A DNA stretch of 64,000 nucleotides from Rhea pennata (lineage: Eukaryota; Chordata; Aves; Rheiformes; Rheidae), in NCBI RefSeq assembly GCF_028389875.1, contig NC_084668.1, positions 17,751,993-17,815,992 of the forward strand. Reading direction: 5' to 3'. Positions within the stretch are counted from its first letter, which is position 1; the number at the start of each line of letters is the position of its first letter. A program made the position numbers and the translations under genes. This document shows positions 1 to 13,600 of the stretch, piece by piece. Below the pieces are notes generated by a model. It was not told the origin of the DNA. It did not search any database and was given only the letters and a program-made list of their open reading frames with translations.

Positions 1-240
1 TGGGCTTGAGCGTGCTCTGTTGTGGGCTCCCGGGAGCCCCTTCCCCATCCTTCCTACCGAGCTGGGTCCGGGCAGGCTGGGGAGCAGATGTCCTAGCTGC
101 ACCTGCTGCTCTGAACCGGCTCCTCCGGGAGTAAAGTCCGGAAGGTGGCTGCTTGAGGCTTGCTGCCTGAGAAAGCCAAACAGAGCAGGGGCGGGTTAAA
201 CTGGCACGGCAGGGTGGGGAGGGACTGGGGAAAAATAGAG

Positions 241-339
241 AAGGAAGAAGGAAAAAAAGGAAGGAAGGAAGGAAGAAAGAAGAAAGAAAAAAAGAAAGAA
301 AGGAAGGAAGGAAGAAGAAAGAAAGAAAGTAAATGGGTG
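241..339. repeat. GGAA/GAAA purine microsatellite
   Basis: About 90 bases almost purely of GGAA and GAAA units on the plus strand, followed by a short GGGT run (331-348). It is a polypurine/polypyrimidine simple repeat. It would lie inside the first intron of whatever gene the minus-strand promoter near 700 drives. The long open frames here are low-complexity artefacts. Confidence 0.9.
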
Positions 340-589
340 GGTGGGTGGGGAATAGAAAGGAAGAGAAAAGACGTGAGAGAGAAGGGAAGAGTTAAAGGAA
401 GGGGACAGCTGGGACAGCATCCCCTGAGCCCACCCTCCTCCCTCCCGGGAGTTCGGTGGGAGCTGCTGAACTCCCCGTCCTGGCGCCCAGGGAGCCCCAG
501 GGTACCCCCAGGCAGGAGCCCCGCACCCCAGCGCCCTGCTCCCAGCCGGGCGCCCAGGAGCCCAGAGCGGGTGCGACGGGCTAGAGCAC

Positions 590-850
590 CTCACCTGACT
601 CCGGTGACACGCTGGCAGGTCGCAGGTGAGCGCCTTCGCCTTCCCCCGCCGGCTCGCGAGCAGAAAATGAGGGTGACGCCGGCTGGATGGGGCTTTTATA
701 GCCCTGATAAAAATAGCTCTGGCTGGCCAGTGATCGGGGGGCCGGAGAGATGTGCGCGAGCAGAGACAGGCGAGAGGGCTGGGCCGGCCGCGGCGAGCCC
801 TCTCCCCAGCACACCTGTCACGGCTCCGTGTTTGCTCAGCGCAAATATTG
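590..850 (-). promoter_or_regulatory. TATA promoter reading leftward out of the window
   Basis: Read on the minus strand, 690-706 contains GGGCTATAAAAGCCC, a near-perfect TATA box inside an inverted repeat, in a GC-rich block (about 430-870). About 30 bases downstream would be the start site (about 665), and a donor-like GTCAG|GTGAGG lies at about 592, giving a possible short, probably non-coding first exon. Upstream are an A/T element (about 705-718) and the palindrome TTTGC-N5-GCAAA at 831-845. In human the gene downstream of CFAP65 in this direction is CRYBA2, preceded by MIR375; the identity here is therefore an inference from synteny. No crystallin codons are visible before base 1, so the gene body must lie outside the window. 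Confidence 0.45.
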
Positions 851-899
851 ACCCAGGGAAGGCAGCCCGGGCCAGGAGGCGATTAGCCCACCTAGATTA

Positions 900-3800
900 G
901 AGGCAGAGCAGGTCTCTATGCAAACTCTCCAGGGCTGCCTTTGTTAATGGGAGCCTGATGGGCTGATAGGAGCCAGGAGCCTGGGTGCTGGGGCGGGCGA
1001 TGGGGAGGAGGAGGTGGCGGGGGGGGGGGGGGGGGAGGAGGAGACATTCATTAACCTGCGTTGGAACAACACCAGCTGTCACTTTTCCACCCACCTGCCT
1101 GGCTCACTTTGCAGCCCGGGGTGAGGAGAGAGCAGGCGAGCAGAGGAGGGGGGCCAGGGGAGGCAGGTGTGGGGGTACCCTGCCTGGGCAGCCCTGGGAA
1201 GGAGTCTGCTCCTTTGCAATGCTTTGGGCTGCTGGAAGGCGAGGGAGCAGCAAGACCCTGGAGCAGGAAAGCAAAGGGGGATCTCTCCGCTCCCTATCCC
1301 CAAGAGCCTGACACTGAGTGCCAGTGATGGCAGGGACCACTTCATCTCCCTGCTAATCCTGGAGACCTCTGGGCACACCAGAGATGCAGACTTCATCAAG
1401 AGGAGCCCCACAGACCTCTGAGCTGGGCAATAGAGTAGAGCTTCTCAAAAACACCTCTGCTCACTCTGTTCCAGAGTGTTTCCAGCACAGCCACGCTGGC
1501 CAGGAGCCAGCTCTACCAATGCGTTGGCAAGAACAGGATGTGTTTCACTTTGTGTGCACATGTCTTACCTTGGGGGCACTTCATCTCAGAGTTACACCAG
1601 TCTCCAGCATCAGGGATGTGTTATCTGCCCAGTGTGGAGCAACCTGTGCAGACACTCCGAACACTGGGTCTGGGGGCAGCATGCAGAGCTCACGGGGGCC
1701 CGGAGCAGGTTAGACACGTTCCTGCGGCACCCAGCCACGCCGCCCAGTCCTGACAGTCCCCAGCTGATCTCGCCTGCAGCCAGCGCAAGCTGGGATATCT
1801 CTCTGGGTTACTCCGGCACCCGCAGCACTTTGGATAACAGAGCATGAAGTGCAGTTGTGGTGGCAGGAGAAGCTCCTTTGTGCGAGTGCACTGATGTGTT
1901 TGTTTGTGTAGACGGGTGTGTTTGCGGGTGGGGAAAGGGGTAACGCTGCTTTAACCCCCACGGCGGACACCTGCAGGGCTGCTGGCTCTGGGTGTGCATT
2001 AGAAACCACCGCTGTTGCCCCTTGCAGAGGCAGAGCGCGCCTGCAGGTTGAAGTAAATGGATTCCCAAATGTAAGTGGATATCCACAGATCCTTATCAGC
2101 CACCACCACCCAGCTCTTCTTTGAAGCTTTGGCCCTCTCAGAGTCAGGATTTTGAAAGACAGGCTCCATCCCTCCTCCTGAACGCCTGCCTGCTGCTGTC
2201 TCGGGGAGCCTGTGCACCTCTAGCCCAGCCTTCTGGCCAGCCAGGCATGGCACAACAACAAGACAGAGGGATGCCAGTGTACCTCATTTATAGCCCTGAC
2301 CCTGTTTTCAAGTAGTTTTGCCAGCAAGGAAAAAGCAGAACTACCACTGCCCTGGGCTGTAGCAGTAAGAGGAAATGCAAAGTTCCTTCTTATTTTGATG
2401 CTGCGTGGGCCTGATGCTTGGATTTTCCCATTTCTGCATCCTGGCATGCAAAATGTGCTGGGCAGGACTCTGCCCTCTCTGTGCTGCTCCAAGCTGAGTA
2501 GCAGTGCCCACACAGGGCAGGCCCAGCCTCCTCTTGCAGCAGCCAAGGGTTCGTGCTGCATTACTGTCCCACAAGGAATAACTAGCCCCTACCAGAGCTG
2601 TCAGGAGAGTCCTTCAGTGTCCTGATCTGACCTGAGCATGGACCACAAAGTCTCCCAGCCCAAATATCAAAGCAATGCAGCTGAGCCAGCAAAGCCCAGT
2701 ATCTCGGATGCGGGAGACCAGAGATGAAGGGCCTCTGCCTACTTCTGCCGTGGGCCTTGGAGAATGCCTCCACTTTTTTCTCTCCGGCCTTTTCCCTGCC
2801 TCTGCAGACACAGTGGGCATTTCAGAGCAGGGGCTCTCCTCATGCCTGCCTAACCCTCAGGATGGGGGAGGGAGGGTGGGGGCTGATCTCAGCCAGGGAT
2901 ATGCGTACCTGGAGCAAGGGGGTCCAAGGGGCCGTCCCCTAGCACTGCTGCCTTCCCAGCATGAACAGAGAGGGTTGCAGGGTGTGGGGGGCAGTCGGGC
3001 CAGGGGAGGGGGGCCTTTGCAGCAGGTTCAGGTTTCCCTAGCTAGGGGATAGCAGAGCCTTGCAGACACTCCGGCAAGGAAGACAGCTTTGTTCTCTTCC
3101 CTTTATATCCCAGACAATGGCACGATTCAGCAGGTGTTAAATGTTTTAATGGGATTCAGGATAGCTTCTGTTGCCCACCTGCCCCAAGGCCATTTCACCC
3201 CTCCCTAGAAGCCAGGAGTAACAGCAAAGAAGAAAAGGCCTGTTATGCGTTGCATTAGCGACCTGATGGCTGAGCTCTCCTGATAGCTAACACAAGGAGG
3301 AGGCGAGTCCCATTATCTTGGCGGGCTCCCATTCAGCCGGCTAGACTCGGGCCATATACCTGCAGGCCATGGACTTTGCCATCTTGCCTCCCAACACCAG
3401 CATCCCAGCCCTGTGGGAGCATCACCTAAACACCAGCGAGAAGGAGCTGGACCCATATCTATGATATCTCTCATAGAGACATACATTAGAAACATATTTG
3501 GTGCTGGGGCAGGTCTGCAGAATGTGGCTTGGGGCCCAGCCCAGCTCTGGACTCTAACACAGCGAAGCTATGGACGCCAGCTTTCTCTTGCTAAAGACCT
3601 GAATGTGGACAGTAAGAGATAGAGCTGCTCCCCTTCCCTGCGAGTTGGGCTGTGGTCCTGCTCCCTGGAAACCTGCAGGGCTCTGCTCCATGGACCAGCC
3701 AGGTTCATCACGGCTGCTGCAGCAGGTAAAGAAGACAGAGCCTCTTGCTAGGGCCATATCCTCCATGCCAGTGCTGCACATCTCTATCCACCCTTTTTCC

Positions 3801-6800
3801 TTGCTGCTGCCCTCAAGATCCATGTATGGAGAGGAACTGTTGGGGGCAGTGAGACAAGAGCAGGGAAGCCTCAGCGGAGTTTGTATCCGGGGCCAGGTTG
3901 CAGCCCTGGGGCAGAGTCCCTGTGGGTCAGCTTGCTACTCTGGGCTCTCTGCCATCCAGAGCTCACCCAGGGCAGTGCCTGTGGATGCTGCTGCCTCCCC
4001 CTCCCTTTGCAAAGGAGGACAGCAATCAAGGGCTCAGTCACCAGGTCCTTTTTCATTGCTGGGCTGAGCCCACAGAGCCCTTGAGGCTGTCAGTTCATAC
4101 AGCTGAGAGCCAGAGCAGTGCAGGGCACCTGCCGCAAGCCCCACCAGCCAGGCAGCCCCCCCACACACACACTCCAGCCTGCCCACTGCTCTTCGCACAG
4201 CTGGGATACAGGGCATTACCTCAGACCCCGGGCTTTAACTCCTGCTGAGCCTGTCCTAGACTGCAGGGACCAGCTCTCTCTGGACTAATAGCCTCCCCAG
4301 CTCTCCCGCAGGCACACAGCTCTGCCCAGCTGTCCCCAACACACAGGGCTGTGCACACATAATGTGTCTTCCAAAAACTAAGGCCCAGATCTGTTCCCAG
4401 CTTGAGAAGATTAAGTAGGATTTTCCCCAATCTGGGGAAGGAACTGTCTGATACCTATTTTTACGTTTGGATGAGGATAAAAAGAAAAGTAGGTGACAGC
4501 TACTACTGGCTTTGCCTGGTGCATGCTGGGTTGACAGGAACTGGAGAAGACCCACAACAGAGGTGACACACAACCATCTCACACTTTGTACAAAGAGCCA
4601 AGGGAAGAAAGATTTAGGTCTCAGATCTACAGGTAGCTTTCAAAGCTCTTGTTCCCTGCTGACTTCTCTGACTCCCCCATCATCGATGGCACTGTCTCAG
4701 GGCTCTCTCCTAGAGGAACTCAATAGTCAGAGAAGTGAATTCACCTCTGATACTACTCTAACTGGCAAGCACAGTGCCAGTCTCCTGTTTCCCCCAGGTC
4801 CCCGTTGTGTTCAGCCCTGGTGAACAGGGAGAGGATGTGAGTTTTAATGACAGGAAAACCATTCCCTGTGCAAGTGCCTGCATCCAGGCTACATCCACTT
4901 GTTGGTAAACCAGCACAACACATAGCATTTCACACACTGACCCATCAGTCCTGCAAAGCAGAGGAATTAACAGTGATGCAGCCCAGATAGGAGGGCATCA
5001 AACCATGCAGCAGGTCTGAGGGGGGACACACTGACCAGCTCCCTCTCTGCTACTCCAGGCTGCCCTGGGCTCCAGCAGGGAACTAAACTCAGCCTGCCTT
5101 AGGAGGATGGTGGGGCTCTAGCCCCTGTGTTACCAGCTTGGAAAGTCTGTCATGGGAATACACAGCATCTGGATTGAACATATCCCATCGATGGGCCTGG
5201 ACCAGGCAGAGTTACTCCCAAATGGACTGAACAGCCGGTCCCTGCTCTTGGGCTGCTGCTCTCTGGAGCTGGGGAGGAAGGAGGTGGTACTCCACTGTCC
5301 GCTCAACAGGATCCAATGTCCAAAGGATCATTGTCCAAAGGAAGACAGAAAAGCTGCTATCAGAGGACTGCAATCCAGCATGTTGGGGAAAGGGGAGAGG
5401 GGCTGCAATTCTCATGAGATGGATCCAGGACCCATGTGGAAGCCCAGGTGGCCAGGATGAGCTCCAGAGCAAGCAGAGCCTTTGTTGCATCTCTGACAAC
5501 AGGAACAGCTCAGCCCTGGGGCTTAGTAACAATTGCGCGCACAGGTATCCTGCACAGAGCAGAGCACCAGGATGGTGCTGCAAGAGCTGCAGCACCTTTG
5601 GGCACAGTGGCCATCTGCCTGCACCAGGTAGGACAAAAACCCTCTGCGGTTACCTGTTCCTGGGTTGCAAGGGGAGACGGTGCAATTCCCACCCTGTCTG
5701 GGTCCTGGCACCGGGAATACAGGGCAGGAGAGTGTGAAGGGGGATACCAGACACATCAGCACTGGGCACAGCACAGAGCAGGGTGCTCCAGGTGAGCTCC
5801 ATCTAGCAGAGCCCACCAGGCCTGCAGAAGAGAGGTGACGCACTAAACTCGGCCATGCTCCTGGCATGGCCAGCCTGCAGCCCTTGTCAGTGGAGCACAC
5901 AGCCCCTGCCCAGCTCAGCTCCAGGCTGGCATTTGGGATTTCTCAGAACTAACACTGCCACCTCCTGGCAATGACTAACCCCGCTTCTTCACAGCAACAC
6001 TCCTCCCTGCAAGGCCCCTGCACTGAGCCCATGTTTGGGCCAGCCTGTGGGCAGTCATATGGCAACGAGAACAGACAGAGCAACATGCTGGGCTCAGGCT
6101 TGAAGGCCTCCCCTTCCCCATGTAAGAGCCTTGGAGTTTTAAAAGGGGAGAGCTGGGGGGGGCGTCTCATCCAAGGTGCTACCAAACCAAGATGTATTGG
6201 CTACTTAATGCATTGGTGACTTTGTGCCTAGAGGCCAAGCTCCTTTTATTGGGCTGCTTTTAATGCTGCAGCTGCTCACTTCGGCTGGATCGCTGTATGC
6301 GGGACCCTCAGGGCAGCCACAGGAGTAAGGAGGGAAAGATGATTCAGTACCTGCTTCCTGCTGAACTCAGCAGGCACTCAGCACTGCAGTGCCAAGTGTC
6401 AGTTCTTCCTCAGCAACGTTTTAAAGCAGATTTCTCTCCCAGCTCTGGGCAGCGGGAGCAAGTACATTTGCTGTCCGTATGCTCCTTGTAGCATAGAAAG
6501 GTGGTTCACTGATGATGTGGCCAGCCACAGAGGGGAGAGATTTCACAGCTCAGCTGCAGAGTTGCTGAGGATTCAGATTAGAGCTGAGGACACAGCTAGG
6601 AACAACCATTCCTTGAAGATGAAGACGGAGACCTTCAATGTGTCTGCAGAAATCAAGCAGCGCAGAGTACAACAGCTATGCTCTTGAGGGTGGGGGCGTT
6701 GGGTTGGTATTTCTGGAAGAGAAGATACTGCCTTTGGAGCCAGGAGAATACAGCATGCTGCCTTTCCCCAGGACATCATCCCTCCCCAGGAAATGACAGG

Positions 6801-7637
6801 GAACAGCCACCATCTGGACAAGATTCCTGCAGCTCTGGAAAGGATAGTTCCATCCAACATCCCTCCCCCTTTCTCTCTCAATCCCATTGCCCTCCACTTC
6901 TCCACAAACCTGGGCAAATCCTCTTGCTGTAGCCTCAGCCCCAAAGCTGCCTCCCCACATACGGCCCTTCCCTCAACCTAACTAGATGCTTTTGGCACCT
7001 TCTGGCCACACCATTCTGTAGACTGAGTGAACACTGGTGGAGAGAGCTTGGGCCATGAGGAAGCCCGGTCTTTCTCACACTTCCCAATGGCAGATCTGCA
7101 TGGATGGGCTGTTCCTGGGTCAAAGAGATGGACAGCAAGGTCTCCTCTGAGACTCTTCAGTAAAGCACAGCTGGCCATGTCCAGAGACTGAAGCCCAGTT
7201 TGCAGTTTGGCATATCTTCAGCAGCTGGGGGCAATACCTCCGTCTGACTCCCCAAATCCATAGCAGAGGCTACTCAGTGATGTGGGACCAGGAAAGCTTT
7301 GTCCCTTTTCTGCTGTCAGAGGCCATGCTGCCTGAGCTCCTGCCTCCTACTCCTGTCCAGGGAGCATGGAAGAGAGCCTCCTTGGGTTGTGAATTCCAGT
7401 GCTTGCATCCTCTGCCAGCCATTCACTTCACAGGACTCTGCCCCAGAGCTGCACACCAGTCTCTTGCCCACAGGAAGGCTGCAGCATTACTGCCTCTGGT
7501 CTGTGGCTCAGGACAAGCCAAGAAAGGCCAGAGGGGCTGGAGGGAAAGGATTTCCCCTTTCACACAGACAGTCTTGTCCCTGATAGGCAGCAACCCAGCT
7601 AATCCTGGGTGGTCTAAAAATTGGCTCTGCTGCAGCC
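900..7637. other. Intergenic region 3' of CFAP65
   Basis: No protein-coding exon could be recognised on either strand; all open frames are short and lack family resemblance. It holds a run of 17 G at 1019-1035, and sequence blocks with the look of conserved non-coding DNA at about 3110-3320 and 6195-6300. The CFAP65 3' UTR must occupy the right end. The nearest canonical AATAAA (minus strand) I found is at 6245-6250, about 1.4 kb past the stop codon; whether it is used cannot be told. A miR-375 precursor, expected near here by human synteny, was looked for by eye and not seen. Confidence 0.6.
1019..1035 (+). repeat. Run of 17 G
   Basis: Uninterrupted G homopolymer on the plus strand, followed by AGGAGGAG. 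It lies about 300 bases upstream of the leftward TATA promoter. Length is likely polymorphic and sequencing error is possible. Confidence 0.9.
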
Positions 7638-10600
7638 TTACTTATTAAGCTCAGGTTCTGTCCTCCACCGCAGTTCAGATACACTCCGATACCTCTGGAA
7701 AGGGCTGGTGGGTAGAGCAATGACCCTGGGCTGGGCTGTCAGCACCACCTCCCCACGGCTGGCTTCGATCAGGATGTTCTGCAGTGTGTTTTCTAGCACC
7801 AGCTCCACCAGGTTCCCAAAGGCTGGCTGCCTGGAGGGACGAGAACGCAGATGGACGGCAGTTATCAGAGAGCGGATAAGGAAGGCTGCTTGCTAGGGTT
7901 CCTCCCAGCACATGTCAGTCAGAGCAGTTGAGCACAGACTGTTTCCTCCATACGGAGGCTAATGAACCAAAGATTTGAGCAATGAGGTGCTGACCCTTCT
8001 CCCAGAACTGTCACCAGCTCAGTGGCCTCAGACAGAGTCGGGTGACTGTGGTTTTACTGGTTTCTTCCTCCAAGCTGTGCTATGGTGAATATTTGTGCAC
8101 ATACTTGTGGCTTGTAGCAAAGTGCCAGCATATAGCCACAGCAGATACGAAGTGATGCTACACTGTAGCAAAAATAAGAGCTAAAGTGCACACTACACTC
8201 TAAGGTCTGATGTCCAAGAGTACATCAGTGCAAAGCAGGCTTCACTCTCCACCAGCATCCTACCACTGCCCAGTGCTCAGCCCCAGGACATAGCAAACCT
8301 GTACCATTCACAAACTGCACTTGGGAGATAATGCTTCGGCAAGCTGATGTGGATTTCCACACAGAGTACAAGAGGCTGTCCAGCAGAAACACCTCAGGAT
8401 AGAGGGAGAAATGAGTTTCTGTCCAGGCAGTGTGATGCCATGGCTGCCTGCCTGCTCAGCTCTTCCCTTCTCTGTGTGAGCTCTTCCTCACCTCCTCATC
8501 ATCTTCTTCTGCTCCTTTAACTGCTCATGACGAAGGAGATCACTCATCCTCTCCCAAGACACCAGTGAATCATTGCTGAGAGAAGTTCCCTGCCTTGCTT
8601 CTTTCATCCCTTCATCTTCCTCCTCAAGGTAAAGATCTGGGGAAGGAGAGACCCTGGAGGGGACTCCGGAGCTTTGCCCCATCTCCTGGAGCTCTGCTGA
8701 CTTTTCACACCCCAACTGAGAGAAATATGGGATGGGCTCATCCAGACTTCTGCTCATTGTATCATGGAACTGGGTGTCCTCCAAGAGGCCTCTAGGAGAG
8801 AAAAAGAGAAAACAACAAATGAGACCTGGTAGATCAAGTAGCTGGTCCCAGGAGCAGCACAAGCCAGTACAAATACAAAAAGACAGTACAAGGTCCCAAG
8901 GTGCCTTACTGGCTGTCAGCAGGGCAAAACAGTGGCAGGGAGAGCACCCTGGCTCCCAGTGAGCAACGCTAATCACTATGCAGAGATGGGCCCAGTCCCT
9001 AGCCAGGGAACAAGACACTGCCTTTGGCTGTCACACCGTGACTCCTGAGCTCGCAGTCCCTAAGACAGGCTCCCATGCACGCCTTTTGCAGGCTGGATTC
9101 CCTGTTTCAGGGCAGTATGAGTGCATAGACTCCTTTAGGATTAGCAGAGGGGCTGGCTGTGCTGCCAGCACGCTGCCAGGACACAGGGGATCAGAATGGG
9201 GGAGAGGACACATACCTGATCACACCTGTGAGTATGTCAGTCACTATCTGCATTTCCTGTTTAGAAGCAGCAGCCAGAGACAGCCAGTCAGGGTCCATGA
9301 CTATCCTATCTCTGTCCTTGCTCCCATCCACAGAATCATTCTCTGATGGCTGGTCCTTGACGGAGCTGTGAGACAAGGAAGTGTTCCATGAGTGGCAGAA
9401 CTACTGAATCTGCTTTCTTTCAGGTTTGAGACCTGTGTGCCACAGAAGAGCCTTGTGAGCTGACGCTAGCTAGGGCCAACAGGCCAGCTGGGTCACCTCA
9501 TACCTATCAAGTTCTTACTTCATCCTCCCCCCGGGCAGGGCAGGTCTACATCACACTGAGGAAGTACACTGGGAAAACTGAAGGAGGGAAAACTGCATGT
9601 GTGCCACATGCAGATGTGGGCAAGGCAAGCAGCGATGGTGTCCCATAATACAGCATGACCAGAGCATCATTATCAGTGGAGGCACCTGCGTCCCTCTGGC
9701 TGAGGCTCTGAACAGCAGCACTGCACGTAAGTGAGGAGCCATGCAGATAACTGGTGCTGCAGCAAGCAAGGGGAGGAGTGAGAGTTGATGCACCCATGAG
9801 AGCAGCAGGGACACTCTCACAAGAGAGTAACGCTCAGCTATCTGCTAGTATCTCCCAAAGGGCTACTTTATCTCACATCCCTCTGAAGAGCTAGTCCTGG
9901 TTCACACTAGCATCAACAAGAGCTACAACCCATCCCATAGAGGCTTTCTCAGGCTTAGCAGTTTCCCAGAAAAGCATGTTGTTAAATACTCCTGCCCTCC
10001 CCATGTGTGGCACTGCTGACAACAATTTCAGCTTACACTTTGTCCCATACATTTCAAGGCCTCGCACACAAGACTGTTCTCTGAGGGAAGGACAGAAGTA
10101 GGTCCTGTCAATCAATGCTAGGGAAAGCAGGACATCTCTTGCCTGATACCAAAGCACTGGAAAGGAGAAGAGCAGAGCTACAGGATGTGGCTTAAAGTGT
10201 CATAGCATGTCTTACCAGTTCAGAAAGTACTTGGGAAACTCTGAGGTGAAATTGCTGTAGAAGTCTTCAATGGAGTGGGACCTGGCTGTCACACCAAGGT
10301 GTAAGAGGATGGGCTTGGGTGGCTCTGGTTTCACCCACAGCCTGCCAGCCTCTTTGTCCAGCAGCTGCCTCCTCTGAGAGCGGCTGGCAGGTGGATTGGG
10401 CACGGGGTGGTTTCCAATAGGGGGCAATGTCTATTGGAGAGAAGGAAATAGCAGGCGTTTAATTTTAGTTCCTCTTTTGGCCCAGGTAGGTGTGAGCACA
10501 AGCTCAGGAACTGAAACACCGAGCAGTCAGAGACACCAGATCCTGGACAGGAAACAGCACCAAGTCAGATCTCAGTGCTGCAGCACCCCACTCAGGCATG

Positions 10601-13600
10601 AGCAGCCACACTGCAAAATCAGGCCTGCTCCCTCCCTGCTGCCTAGTGTGGCACCAGGTCTGAGCATCAGCAGGTCCTCGGGGTGATCCCCAGGGCCCTC
10701 AGGGCTGTTGTTCATCAATCCTTCTCCGAGGATATTCTGGAAGACCATCTCTGCTCTTCTGAGCACACTGGGGAGCTGTAAGGGACCACACATGTAGGAT
10801 GCATGCTTAAATCATCCCTGGAGTCTGGCCTTCAACACCTCTGACACAAACACAGCAGGCCATAACAGGCTTCAAGTTGTGACCAAGAGCTAAAAACCTA
10901 GAGCACTAAATGGAGCTGTATTTGTTTTTTCTCAGCCATCCTTACGTCCATCCCAGCCTTGACCTCAGTCTCATGCAGCCCCCACATCCTTGATCATACC
11001 TAACTGCACAGTGCATACAGTCCAAGCTAGAGTTTCCCTGAGCTGCTACGTTCACACAGCACAGTGCAGGACATGCACAGGTACTCTGCAGGGTCCCAGA
11101 AGCTCTGCTATGGCCTAGAACAGTGGCAGGCTTGAGCTAACAAGTTGTGTCTCCCAGCTGAGTTAATCTGCTCAGCCTCAGCCTCACATCCTTCCACAAG
11201 CTCTATCGTTCCTTTCCCACATGCTGCTGAAGACTGTATACACAACATGGCTCTGCCTTTGGGCCCATAATGCTCTGCAGGGCATTCACTTGGACCTTTC
11301 CTCTCACCTTGCCACTGGTGCTGGAAAAGCTGTCTTTATAACTCAGGCAGCTAATATGTGTGCGCACGTGAGTGTGATCTGAGGGGAAACACAGAGTAGC
11401 CTCTTTAGTGCACCCTAAGATAAAGCTGGCAAACTGAGCCGTTCCTGCCTGCTGCTTCTCCCAGGGACAGAGCACAGCTCTTTCAGCAGTCTGCATGGCA
11501 TCATGCCAGGGTCCTGCTTGTTTTCCATCATGGCACACAGTCCACTGTGGCACCAGAATGAAAACAGTTCAGGTACTAACTGTCCTGCCCACGTGCATCC
11601 TTTCTGTCTTTACCTCTTTCTCCAGACACTGGTGCACGTTTGATTCTAATTTCACTTACCATTCACCTCAGCTGGAAAGCTACTGCCCAGAGGACACACA
11701 CTGTCTGATTCCTCTGCCTCATCCAAAGAGTCTCTCTCAAAAAGCCTTAAAGCTAGAAATCCCACTGTCTTTTTCTGTCCAGGCTCTCACACCATGATAT
11801 CCAGCACCTTACTCTTTCCTTAAGAGAGCCAGTTTGATTACAGTACAAGTGAGACAGCCCTGACTTACCTTGTACTTCCTGATCACAGCTGAGGACTCAG
11901 CAAGTTTTTCCATCGCAGTAGAATCTGATGACTTCTACATAAAAGAAGAGAAAACACAATGTAGGAAAGATGCAAAGCAGAACAAGACTCCAGGATCTTG
12001 TTTTACCTTACTCAAGCTAAGAGTCAATGATCTCATCTCCCTATTCTTTACTCAAGGCCAAATTCCTCATTGTAGTTACACACCTAACACCAGCATTCAT
12101 CCATCCTTAACAATACAGTCATCAATTTCCAAAACCCCTGGCTTTGTTTTTCCTAAGATTTCTCATGCACTTCCAAATTGCAGATGATCACTTGCAAATT
12201 CAAAGTTTGTAACGTGACGAGAAAAAACATTTTCATATCAAGTTCCCCATCTGCTATCCCTTTGCTAGATATTAATCAGAAAATAAAGGATTCTGCTCTT
12301 GTGTGTGAAGCACAAGGCTAGAAGCCAAGCTCTCTATTTCCGCTATCCACAAGCCAGTTGTGAGATCTTGAGTAGATGAGAGCCTCATGTCCTCCTATGA
12401 ACTTACCTGGCTTTTCTTAAAGGTTTCTTTTTGAGATCTGGATGCTAAGCTAAGCTAGTGTAAAGTTCTGGCAGCACTTACTCTTGCCGGTGACTTTGGC
12501 TTCTTCTTAGCTGTCAGATCCTTCTCTGTGATGGTGAACTCCACAGTCTGCTGTTCCTTCTCCCTTTCCCACTCCTGTAGGTCCCTCTCATACTGAGCCA
12601 GGGATTCCTGAACGTACACCTATGAAGAAAAACTGCTATTGCAGGGAGCATGGCCAGAGACGAGCAGTATATAACACAGAGCATGTCAGACCGACCCCCT
12701 GGCCCAGCTCCATGCCTGTCACTTATTCCTCCATTCCACAAGGTCCCAACCAGAGCCCTTTCCATGTCTCCCAGATGCAGGAAGGGAGAACGATGTTGTA
12801 ACTTCTACACACAGAACACAATTTCCTACCAGAGAATACATAGAAAGCATAGGCCAGAAGGACAGTACCACAACTAGGTACTACCACTACTCTTAAAGAA
12901 GCAAGATTTGCCTTTTACAGATATTTAATTCTCTGATTCCCACTGAAAGCTACACATTCAAATCCTGGCTTCTACAAACCCATTTCAGCTCAGAAAGCCA
13001 TGTGTTGCACAAACACACCTCATCTAGTGATCCACAGAGAGCCAGATACTTCAACCATCAGCAGAGAAGAAGCTCAGTGTCATTACCATTGAGAAATGCT
13101 GGCCACCATTACAGAGCTTAGAACTCCTTCAGCTGGAAGGTGAATGCTGGGCCCAGCCATTTGGGAATGACAGTGACATGCCTAATTGATGATAATACAC
13201 AAGTATCTCTTGAGTCTCACCTCACACACCAGATCCATGCTGTAGAAGGAAGCACTTCCTGATGCTTGCAGCATGATGAAGCAAGGGGTGCTCTCTCCAG
13301 GCTGCACAACCCCCAACTCTGGAACAATCTGCAACATCTGGAATAAAAACCCATGGAGGATCTGTTTCTCTGTCCTGTGCCCTTGATGTGTGCCCTCCCC
13401 AGCAGAACACACAGCATGGAAATTCCCAGCTCCAGCCCTTTGCAGAAGTATGTGGCATGAGAGAGATGCAGTCCTCTTGTCCAAAGAATGACCATGAGCT
13501 TAAGTGGTAGATGGGTCCTGAGGTTCATTACTGCATGCTCTAGTTCCAGGTTCATGTATCCTCAACTGAAGTCTACAGACTTCCTTTCTGAAATTTTTGT

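Noticed and set aside
1..590. Coding exons of CRYBA2
   Set aside because: No beta-crystallin Greek-key peptide is visible on the minus strand; only the possible promoter and first exon are supported.
160..900. 246-codon plus-strand frame
   Set aside because: Starts with a non-ATG codon and translates the GGAA/GAAA microsatellite (Lys/Glu/Gly) and GC-rich promoter; not a gene.
1..7637. miR-375 precursor expected 3' of CFAP65 by human synteny
   Set aside because: The mature core TTCGTTCGGCTCG or its complement was not found by eye. The nearest look-alike, GGTTCGTTCCC at 53711, is in the MNX2 region and is not a match.
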